64,000 bases of DNA, from assembly GCF_013363995.1 (NCBI RefSeq), contig NZ_JABWGO010000004.1:1-64000 (forward strand), in the 5' to 3' direction. Shown one piece after another: positions 17,019-22,938 of the stretch. Made by a program: the position numbers and the translations under genes. Below the pieces are notes generated by a model. The model did not search any database. It was not told where the DNA came from and saw nothing but the letters and a program-made list of their open reading frames with translations. Each line of letters begins with the position of its first letter. Positions within the stretch are counted from its first letter, which is position 1. Source of the DNA: Nonomuraea rhodomycinica. GTDB lineage: Bacteria; Actinomycetota; Actinomycetes; Streptosporangiales; Streptosporangiaceae.

Positions 17019-17964
17019 CGTGGCGCGGCGGGGCGTCCTCGCCCGACAGGCGGCGGAACAGCAGCTCCGCCGCGATCCGGCCCATCCCCGCCGGGTCCTG
17101 CGCCACCACCGTCACCCCCGGCGTCAGCAGGTCGGCCAGCTCGAAGTCGTCGAACCCGGTCAGCGCCATCGGCCGCCCCTCCAGCGCCCGCAGCGCCGTC
17201 ACCGTGAGCCGGCCGTTGCCCGTGAACAGCGCCGTCGGCGGCCGGTCCAGGGACAGCATGCGCTCCAGGTCGGCGCGGACCGAGCCGGGCGTGGGCGTCC
17301 GCATCGCGACCAGCCGCTCGTCGTACAGGTGGCCCATCGCGGAGCGGTAGCCGTGCAGCCGCCGCGCCGCCGTGAAGATCGACGGGTCGTCGCCGAGGAA
17401 GGCGATCCGGCGGTGCCCGTGCGCGAGCAGGTGCCGGGTCGCCAGCACGGCGCCGCCCGCGTTGTCGCAGAGCACGGTGTCCACGTCGAGCCCCGGCCCC
17501 GGCGGCCGGTCCGCGAACACCGCGGGCGTGCCCGCCTCCAGCTCCTGGCGCAGGTACGAGTGGTCGTGCCCGGCCGGGACCATGATGAGCCCGTCCACCC
17601 GGCGCGCGCAGAACGTGCGCACCAGCTCCCGCTCCCGCGCCGGGTCCTCGCTCGACGAGGCGCTCAGCAGCAGGCAGCCCTCCCCGATGACGACGTCCTC
17701 GACGGCCCGGCCGAGCACCGAGTAGAAGGGGTCCGCGAGGTCCTCGATGACCAGGCCGACGGTGGACGTGCGGCCCGCGCGCAGCACCCGGGCGCTCTCG
17801 TTGCGGCTGTAGCCGAGCCGGTCGATGGCCTCGCGCACCCGCTCGGCCGTGGCCGGGTGGACGCCGGGCTCGCCGTTCACCACCCGGGACACGGTCTTGA
17901 GCGCCACCCCGGCGGCCGAGGCTACGTCCTTCATCGTCGGTCTCACGCCAGGATCATGTCCCAT
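16966..17964 (-). CDS. LacI-family transcriptional regulator
   Basis: A 332-residue repressor of the LacI/GalR family. The helix-turn-helix and hinge are at the N-terminus (M-K-D-V-A-S-A-A-G-V-A-L-K-T-V-S-R-V-V-N), followed by the hinge helix near 50-60 and a periplasmic-binding-like sugar-sensing domain. ATG 17964 gives ten extra residues before the HTH; GTG 17946 is an equally plausible start. A GACAACGTTGTC palindrome sits 12 bp upstream of ATG 17964, so it is likely autoregulated. The same palindrome precedes the CUT1 transporter at 2263, which makes that operon its likely second target. The 3' end overlaps the convergent MFS gene by 53 bp. Confidence 0.93.
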   Translation of the reverse strand: MGHDPGVRPTMKDVASAAGVALKTVSRVVNGEPGVHPATAERVREAIDRLGYSRNESARVLRAGRTSTVGLVIEDLADPFYSVLGRAVEDVVIGEGCLLLSASSSEDPARERELVRTFCARRVDGLIMVPAGHDHSYLRQELEAGTPAVFADRPPGPGLDVDTVLCDNAGGAVLATRHLLAHGHRRIAFLGDDPSIFTAARRLHGYRSAMGHLYDERLVAMRTPTPGSVRADLERMLSLDRPPTALFTGNGRLTVTALRALEGRPMALTGFDDFELADLLTPGVTVVAQDPAGMGRIAAELLFRRLSGEDAPPRHVTLPVRLVPRGSGELPP

Positions 17965-17976
17965 GCCGGTGAGGCG

Positions 17977-17988
17977 GACAACGTTGTC
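17977..17988. promoter_or_regulatory. LacI-family operator in front of the LacI regulator gene
   Basis: GACAACGTTGTC, a perfect 12-bp palindrome, 12 bp upstream of the regulator start on the minus strand. It is identical to the core of the 14-bp palindrome at 2196-2209. Its position suggests autorepression. Confidence 0.75.
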
Positions 17989-18033
17989 ACCCGGGATGCC
18001 GGGTTGACCTTGGAGCGCGGGCCCCTGCTACCT

Positions 18034-18050
18034 TAGGTAAGGCTTACCTA
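18034..18050. promoter_or_regulatory. IdeR/DmdR-type iron box
   Basis: TAGGTAAGGCTTACCTA is a perfect palindrome of 8-base arms around one central G and fits the actinobacterial iron-box consensus TTAGGTTAGGCTAACCTAA at nearly all positions. It lies directly upstream of an FhuF-like gene. Iron-loaded IdeR/DmdR binding here would repress that gene, so it should be induced in iron starvation. Confidence 0.9.
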
Positions 18051-18074
18051 TTGATCTGCGGGAGTGTGGGCGAC

Positions 18075-18749
18075 GTGGTGGCGACCGAGGTGCGCGACGT
18101 GACCGGGGTGCTGGAGCGCGTCGCGGCCGAGCGGGGCGGCGTGATCGGGGTGCCGCCGGGGCTCGTCGTCACGCCCGACGCGACGTGGACGCCCGCGAGC
18201 GAGCTGCTGCGCCCGCCGTACACGCTGCTGGGCGAGCTCGTCGAGCAGACCGCCGCCCGCTGGAACGCCCCCCGCCACGTCGGCGCGGCGCTGTTCTGGA
18301 AGACCTACGGCTACTGGCACACGCTGCCGATGGCGCTGGCCTGGGCGCTCGGCGGGCCGATCCCGGTCATGCCCCTCGCCGAGACGTACTTCAAGGTCTC
18401 CGAGGCCGGAGTGACCATCGGCGCGTCGCGGGTGCGCTGGGGCTCCGGGCCGGAGGCGATCCGCGAGGCCCTGGAGGAGTCGCAGGCGCCGCTGGTGCGG
18501 GTCCTCAGCGGGATGGCGAAGGTGGGGGAGCGCACGCTGTGGGGCTCGACCGCCGAGGCGTTCGCCCACCCGCTGACCCTCATGGTGCCCGGCGACTACA
18601 TGGCGCTGCTGCGCGCGGTCGGACGGCCGGTCGACGGGCTGGTCGAGCCCGCCGGCGACGCGTACTTCCGCAGGACCTGCTGCCTGTGGGTGACCCTGCC
18701 GGACGTGGAGCCCTGCGGAAGCTGCTGCGTGCTGAAGCCGCGCCCCTGA
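18075..18749 (+). CDS. FhuF-like (2Fe-2S) protein, probable ferric-siderophore reductase
   Basis: A protein of about 224 residues with the C-terminal iron-sulfur motif of FhuF: C-C-x10-C-x2-C (residues C-C-L-W...C-G-S-C close to the end). FhuF-type proteins reduce ferric iron in hydroxamate siderophores in the cytoplasm to release it. Start choice is uncertain: TTG 18051 and GTG 18066 are in frame, but GTG 18075 has GGGAG 10 nt upstream and begins outside the iron box. The iron box at 18034-18050 makes iron control almost certain. No siderophore transporter lies next to it in this window, so it probably serves uptake systems encoded elsewhere. Confidence 0.88.
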   Translation: MVATEVRDVTGVLERVAAERGGVIGVPPGLVVTPDATWTPASELLRPPYTLLGELVEQTAARWNAPRHVGAALFWKTYGYWHTLPMALAWALGGPIPVMPLAETYFKVSEAGVTIGASRVRWGSGPEAIREALEESQAPLVRVLSGMAKVGERTLWGSTAEAFAHPLTLMVPGDYMALLRAVGRPVDGLVEPAGDAYFRRTCCLWVTLPDVEPCGSCCVLKPRP

Positions 18750-18757
18750 CCGGGGCG
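18741..18757 (+). terminator. Hairpin overlapping the FhuF-like stop codon
   Basis: CGCCCC (18741-18746), 5-base loop containing the TGA stop, GGGGCG (18752-18757). Short but GC-only stem placed between convergent genes; a plausible weak terminator. Confidence 0.4.
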
Positions 18758-18779
18758 GGCGCTCAGGCTCTCGGGCTGC

Positions 18780-19442
18780 TCAGGCGACGGCCTCGTCCGT
18801 GACGGCGGCGGCCCGGCCGGCCCTGGCGACGGCCTCGTCCGCCGGCGGCGCCATGTCGTCGAGCGGGCGCAGCTCGTCGGCGTAGCTGACCGAGACGCGG
18901 CGCATCACGCCGGTCCCGTCGATCGAGTACTGCCCGAGCCGCCACAGCGGCGGCGAGTAGGCGTGGATCGAGACGCTGCCGTGCGTGGCGCCGGTCAGCC
19001 GGTGGATGTGGTCCGGGCCGAACGAGAACGAGCGGCCCTCCGGCACCACCGTCTCCAGGTGCTCGCCGCCGATGCGCGGGTTGCACTCCAGCAGCGCGCC
19101 CCGCACCACGTGCACCGCGCCGGACGACACGTCGTGGTCGTGCCAGCCCGTGTCGTCCTCCGGGCGCCAGCACAGCAGCCACACGTCCACGTACGCGTCC
19201 CGGTAGAGCGAGGCGTAGTGCCGCCCGCCGTCCTCGGGGAAGTCCACCTCGTGCTCCCACTCCTCGGGGCGGGCGGCCAGCGTGTCGACCAGTTGGCGCA
19301 GCTCGCGCCGGTCGAGCGTGCGCTCGGGCAGGTCGGCGCAGACACCCCCGTCCTGGGTCTGGCGCGCGTTGCCGTGGTCGATGTCCGGGGTGCCGGGTGC
19401 GGTGGCGACCGGGCGGATGGTCGGTTCGATGCCCTCGTTCAC
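18780..19442 (-). CDS. Cysteine dioxygenase-type cupin protein
   Basis: A 220-residue cupin of the cysteine dioxygenase (CDO type I) family, which uses Fe(II) and oxygen to convert cysteine, or a related thiol, to its sulfinate. The metal-binding H-x-H is in T-G-W-H-D-H-D (about 110-116) and the third His is in V-S-I-H-A-Y-S-P-P (about 165-173), as in bacterial CDOs. The Cys and Tyr that form the mammalian cross-link are not both obvious, which is common in bacteria. Start is GTG 19442 behind AAAGGAG, overlapping the amidohydrolase stop by four bases (GTGA), so the two genes are co-translated. The physiological thiol substrate is unproven. Confidence 0.85.
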   Translation of the reverse strand: MNEGIEPTIRPVATAPGTPDIDHGNARQTQDGGVCADLPERTLDRRELRQLVDTLAARPEEWEHEVDFPEDGGRHYASLYRDAYVDVWLLCWRPEDDTGWHDHDVSSGAVHVVRGALLECNPRIGGEHLETVVPEGRSFSFGPDHIHRLTGATHGSVSIHAYSPPLWRLGQYSIDGTGVMRRVSVSYADELRPLDDMAPPADEAVARAGRAAAVTDEAVA

Positions 19443-20323
19443 GTACGAGTCTCCTTTCTGGCGAGCAGACGACGGGGGTTGGTGACCCGGATGGCGTGCG
19501 CGGCGGCCTCGCCGAGGCCCGGGTCGGGTGCGGTGGCGTAGGGGGCGTCGGAGCCGTTGACGACGACGTCAACGCCGAGCTCGCGGACGATCGCGTCGAT
19601 CGCGCGCGGGCCGTACGAGGAGGTCTCCACGAAGAAGCCGGGATCGACCCGGCCGCGCCCGCCGCCGCCCCTGGCGATCAGCCGTTCGGAGTGCAGCGGC
19701 GCGAGGCCGGCCAGCAGCGCGAAGCACACGCGCAGGCCGGGGTGGCGGGGGCGCACGACCGCGTGGAAGTAGTGCCAGGCCGCGTGCATCTGCTGCACGT
19801 ACGGCACGACCGCCGGCCACCACGACGGCGCCTCGGCCGGCTGCGGCGCCTCGCCGGCGCGGGGCGGCGCGGCCGGGCCCGGATGGACGAACAGGGGCAG
19901 GTCGCGGTCGGTCAGCACCTTCAGGAGACGGTCGTCGGGCAGCGCCGTGGCGGGGATCTGCAGCCCGGCGAACCCCCGGTCGAGGTCGCGCGCCAGCCGT
20001 TCGGGATCGGGGTCGCTGTGGCAGGTGGCGGCCCACGCGCCGTACGGCTCGCCGAGGCCCAGCGCCCCCTCGTGGTAGGCGTCGATCAGCGGCCAGGACT
20101 CCTCGGGCGGCAGGAACTCGATGCCGAGCGGGCTCGACAGCGACACCAGCGCGAGGTCGAGCCCCGTGGTGTCGCGGGGGCCGTGGTCGGCCGGGTTCAC
20201 CTCGTACGGGGGTTCGCCGTCGAGGTGGAGGGTCCAGCCGTCCAGGCGGGGAGGGGTCGTGCGGGCGCGCAGCGCCTCGATGAACCCGCGCGTCCACAGG
20301 TGCTGGTGCACGTCCACGGCCAT
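19439..20323 (-). CDS. Amidohydrolase-like TIM-barrel protein
   Basis: A 294-residue protein that starts V-D-V-H-Q-H-L-W, the first metal-ligand motif (H-x-H) of amidohydrolase-2/TIM-barrel hydrolases and decarboxylases. A later F-V-H-P-G block (near 150) supplies another metal-side His, and the G-S-D-A-P-Y block near 255 contains the usual catalytic Asp. It is coupled to the cysteine dioxygenase gene by a four-base overlap and probably acts on the same or a linked compound. Substrates of this family range from lactones to aromatic acids, so no reaction is claimed. The promoter lies in the 180-bp gap shared with the divergent LacI regulator. Confidence 0.75.
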   Translation of the reverse strand: MAVDVHQHLWTRGFIEALRARTTPPRLDGWTLHLDGEPPYEVNPADHGPRDTTGLDLALVSLSSPLGIEFLPPEESWPLIDAYHEGALGLGEPYGAWAATCHSDPDPERLARDLDRGFAGLQIPATALPDDRLLKVLTDRDLPLFVHPGPAAPPRAGEAPQPAEAPSWWPAVVPYVQQMHAAWHYFHAVVRPRHPGLRVCFALLAGLAPLHSERLIARGGGGRGRVDPGFFVETSSYGPRAIDAIVRELGVDVVVNGSDAPYATAPDPGLGEAAAHAIRVTNPRRLLARKETRT

Positions 20324-20395
20324 GGCCGACCGCCTCCTCCCCGCATTTCCTACTGATAATATAGGTAACTGATCGCGTCTTCTGTCACGAAGGTG

Positions 20396-20435
20396 GTGAA
20401 TCGCTTCAGTGATACGGTTCAGTGAACCGCTTCAC
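20396..20435. promoter_or_regulatory. Paired LacI-type operators in a divergent promoter
   Basis: Two near-palindromic sites with the same half-sites: GTGAATCGCTTCAG (20396-20409) and GTGAACCGCTTCAC (20422-20435), 26 bp apart, centred on the CG expected for LacI-family binding. They lie between the minus-strand amidohydrolase start (20323) and the LacI gene start (20505), so this regulator probably controls both itself and the divergent dioxygenase/amidohydrolase pair. Confidence 0.65.
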
Positions 20436-20504
20436 CTCGCGGCTGTCAACGGGCGTTCGCCGGCGGTACGGGTTTCTGTCGGCGGCACGCAATAGGCTGA
20501 TCCA

Positions 20505-21494
20505 ATGCCCCGGAAGAGAGCGACGATCCGGGAAGTGGCCAAGGCGACCGGTCTGTCGCCGGCGGCCGTTTCCTACGCGCTGCGCGGCCTGCAGGTCTCG
20601 GAGGAGACCATGGAGCGGGTGCGCGCGGCGGCGGCAGAGCTCGGCTACGAGGCCGACCCCATCGCCCGGGCCCTGGCCAGCGGGCGCACCGGCATGATCG
20701 GGCTGCTGTGCGGCTCCCTCGAAGACCTCTGGCAGCAGTCGCTCGCCGTCGGCATCAGCCGGGGTCTGCGGGAGAAGGACCGCTACGCCCTGATCCTCGA
20801 CGCCGTCGGCGACCCGGCCCGCGAGCGCGCGCTCGCCCAGCAACTGCGCGACCAGCGGGTCGACGGCATGATCGTGCAGCCGCTCGACCCGGCGGCGCCG
20901 TTCTGGCCCGAACTGTGCGAGTCGGTGCCCGTCGTGGCGATCGGCGACTCGCTGGCCGGCACGGCCGCCGAGGTCGTCTTCGACAACCGCAGCGGCGTCA
21001 CCCTGGCCCTGGAGCACCTGCGCGAGCTGGGCCACCGGCGGATCGCGGTGCTGACCCCGACCCGGGCCAGCACGCCCGACCGGCCCGCCGACGTCCACGT
21101 GACGGCCGAGGCCGAGCGGCTCGGGCTCGACATGGAGGTGTTCACCGCCGCTCACGGCCTGGCCGCCGCCACCGAGGCCGCGCACCGCGCGCTGCGTCCG
21201 GGCGGCCCCACGGCGGTGTTCTGCTTCTCCGACTCGATCGCGTACGGCGTCTACGCGGCGGCGCGCGAGCTCGGCCTGTCGATCCCCGGCGACGTCTCGG
21301 TCATGGGCTACGACGACCACCCGATGTCCGGGCTGCTCACGCCGGGGCTGACCACCGTCGACTGGAACATCGACGGCATCGTGAAGGCGGCGGTCCGGCT
21401 GGTGTCGGCCGCCGCCGACGGGGGCGCCCGGCGCCGCCGGGTCGTCCAGAAGCCGACGCTCGAGGAGCGCGGCTCGGTGCGCGACCTGACCTGA
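20505..21494 (+). CDS. LacI-family transcriptional regulator
   Basis: A 329-residue LacI/GalR-type regulator. The N-terminal HTH reads T-I-R-E-V-A-K-A-T-G-L-S-P-A-A-V-S-Y-A-L-R, with the hinge region near 50-60 and the two-lobed ligand-binding domain from about 62 on, including V-I-Q-P-L-D and the F-D-N-R-S-G region and the G-Y-D-D-H-P block near 265. It is divergent from the amidohydrolase/cysteine dioxygenase operon, with two matching operator sites between them. That context suggests a ligand linked to that pathway rather than a classical sugar. Confidence 0.92.
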   Translation: MPRKRATIREVAKATGLSPAAVSYALRGLQVSEETMERVRAAAAELGYEADPIARALASGRTGMIGLLCGSLEDLWQQSLAVGISRGLREKDRYALILDAVGDPARERALAQQLRDQRVDGMIVQPLDPAAPFWPELCESVPVVAIGDSLAGTAAEVVFDNRSGVTLALEHLRELGHRRIAVLTPTRASTPDRPADVHVTAEAERLGLDMEVFTAAHGLAAATEAAHRALRPGGPTAVFCFSDSIAYGVYAAARELGLSIPGDVSVMGYDDHPMSGLLTPGLTTVDWNIDGIVKAAVRLVSAAADGGARRRRVVQKPTLEERGSVRDLT

Positions 21495-21520
21495 CCGGCG
21501 GAGCCGGGCGGGGGGTCAGG
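21490..21520. terminator. Possible shared hairpin between convergent genes
   Basis: CCTGACC (21490-21496) and GGTCAGG (21514-21520) form a 7-base stem with a 17-base GC-rich loop. The arms cover the stop codons of the plus-strand LacI gene and the minus-strand DinB-like gene. A weak candidate because of the large loop. Confidence 0.35.
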
Positions 21521-22007
21521 CGCCGTCGCCCACGAGGGCCAGGAGCTGTCTCGTGTGGCCCGGCAGTTCGACCTCCGCCAGGCCCGTGATGAGGTCCCTG
21601 AGCGGCACGGGCTGATCGACCAGGACCTTGTCCTTGGACAGGAGCAGGGTGGGCAGCGGCGTGTCGAGTTCGGCCTCGCCGAGCGCCGGCCCGCCGAGCG
21701 CGCACAGGGCGTCTGCTTGGCGGCGGACGCGGTCCCGGAGGGCCGCGCCGCCGCCGGTCAGCGCGACGACGCGGCCGATGGTCCACGTGTCGAGCGCCAT
21801 GCGGTTGTCGTACGTCGCGTTGACCCCCGACGCGACCGAGGCGGCGGCGGCGATGGTGCCGGCGGTGACGAGGGCGACGTGCGCCAAAATCTGGTCGGCG
21901 TCCCACTCGCCCGGCGGCGGGCCGGGGCTCGGGTCGCCGGAGCCGGCCACCGTGGCGGCGGCGTCGAGCAGGGCGCGGTAGGCGTCCCGGAGCGGGGCGG
22001 TGTCCAT
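21516..22007 (-). CDS. DinB-superfamily-like protein
   Basis: A 163-residue protein with the four-helix DinB/mycothiol-dependent maleylpyruvate isomerase-like pattern. G-E-W-D-A-D-Q-I-L-A-H (about 34-44) gives the first metal His, and L-P-G-H-T-R-Q-L-L (about 147-155) gives the last. Proteins of this group often bind Ni or Zn and use mycothiol or bacillithiol as thiol cofactor, but many have no known reaction. The gene follows the ArsR-SRPBCC fusion gene after 17 bp on the same strand, with GGGAACTCCC before its ATG, so both are likely one operon under the operator at 22841. Confidence 0.65.
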   Translation of the reverse strand: MDTAPLRDAYRALLDAAATVAGSGDPSPGPPPGEWDADQILAHVALVTAGTIAAAASVASGVNATYDNRMALDTWTIGRVVALTGGGAALRDRVRRQADALCALGGPALGEAELDTPLPTLLLSKDKVLVDQPVPLRDLITGLAEVELPGHTRQLLALVGDGA

Positions 22008-22024
22008 GGGTGGGAGTTCCCTTC

Positions 22025-22834
22025 TCAGGAGTGCGCCGGGGACATCTCCCACGGCGCCTGCGGGAGGATGTCGCCCGTCTCCAGCAGCGACTTGAGGTTG
22101 GCCAGCACGGCCGGCCATCCGTGCGAGATCCCGTGGAACATGTCCATGTCGGCGAGGCTCTCGTGCGTCACGGTGAGGCGGACGATGTCGTGGTGCGGTT
22201 CGACGAGGAAGGTGACCACCGACGGCTCCTTCGGCGACCCGAGGTCCGCGGGGTCCTCGAAGGTGATGGCCAGGCGCGTCGGGGGCTCCGCCGCGATCAC
22301 CCGGCCGACGACGTCGACGGCGTCCGATCCGTCGACGCGGCGGTGCTCCCAGGAGGAGCCCGGCTGCCAGTCCGAGACGTTGGCGTGCCCCCAGAAGCGC
22401 GCCGTCAGGTCCGCGTCGGTCAGGGCGTGCCACACCTGCTCCGGGTTCGCGCGGATGTAGGTGACGTAGACGTAGGTCGGCACGGATGCGGGTGCGTCGG
22501 TCATGGCGTACTCCTCTGCCTGGTTCTTGATCGCGCTGATGGCCCGTAGGCGGGGCCGGTCGAATCCGGAGATCCAGCGCTCCTCGATCTCGTGGAGCGG
22601 CATCGGGTTGAGGTAGTGGAGCCGTTCCCGCCCGCGCCGCACGACGGTCACGAGGCCGGCCCGCTCCAGGAGGTCGAGATGCTGTGTCGCCGACTGGCGC
22701 GCCATGTCCAGCCGCTCGCACAGCTCGCGCAGCGTCTGGCCGTTGTGCTCGCGCAGCCGGTCGAGCAGGAGCCGTCTGGTGGGATCGGCCAGCGCCTTGA
22801 AGACCGGGTCCATGTCACTCGCTTCGCGGCTCAC
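22025..22834 (-). CDS. ArsR-family regulator fused to an SRPBCC (AHSA1-type) domain
   Basis: A 269-residue two-domain protein. Residues about 8-95 form an ArsR winged helix (D-P-V-F-K-A-L-A-D-P-T-R-R, recognition helix around A-R-Q-S-A-T-Q-H-L). Residues about 118-255 form an SRPBCC/START-like hydrophobic ligand-binding domain related to AHSA1. Such fusions presumably sense a hydrophobic compound directly. GTG 22834 is given as start, but ATG 22813 begins exactly at the family's usual N-terminus, so the protein may be 262 residues. A 26-bp inverted repeat 7 bp upstream of the GTG indicates autorepression. The DinB-like gene follows in the same operon. Confidence 0.85.
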   Translation of the reverse strand: MSREASDMDPVFKALADPTRRLLLDRLREHNGQTLRELCERLDMARQSATQHLDLLERAGLVTVVRRGRERLHYLNPMPLHEIEERWISGFDRPRLRAISAIKNQAEEYAMTDAPASVPTYVYVTYIRANPEQVWHALTDADLTARFWGHANVSDWQPGSSWEHRRVDGSDAVDVVGRVIAAEPPTRLAITFEDPADLGSPKEPSVVTFLVEPHHDIVRLTVTHESLADMDMFHGISHGWPAVLANLKSLLETGDILPQAPWEMSPAHS

Positions 22835-22840
22835 ACCTCG

Positions 22841-22866
22841 ATTATGCAGGTATATGCCTGCATAAT
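22841..22866. promoter_or_regulatory. 26-bp operator of the ArsR-SRPBCC regulator
   Basis: Perfect inverted repeat: ATTATGCAGG (22841-22850), spacer TATATG, CCTGCATAAT (22857-22866). The AT-rich centre can serve as the -10 region of the minus-strand promoter. Arm length and position next to the regulator start fit a dimeric ArsR-type repressor. Confidence 0.8.
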
Positions 22867-22938
22867 GTCAACCACGAGAGCAGCCGCGCGCGCAGAGGAG
22901 GTGGGCACGTCAGGGCCGTCGGTGCGCCTCAGCGTTCG

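Noticed and set aside
20349..20372. Possible second iron box (TATAGGTAACT region) between amidohydrolase and LacI genes
   Set aside because: Only one half resembles an iron-box arm and there is no symmetric partner; the nearby LacI-type repeats explain the region better.
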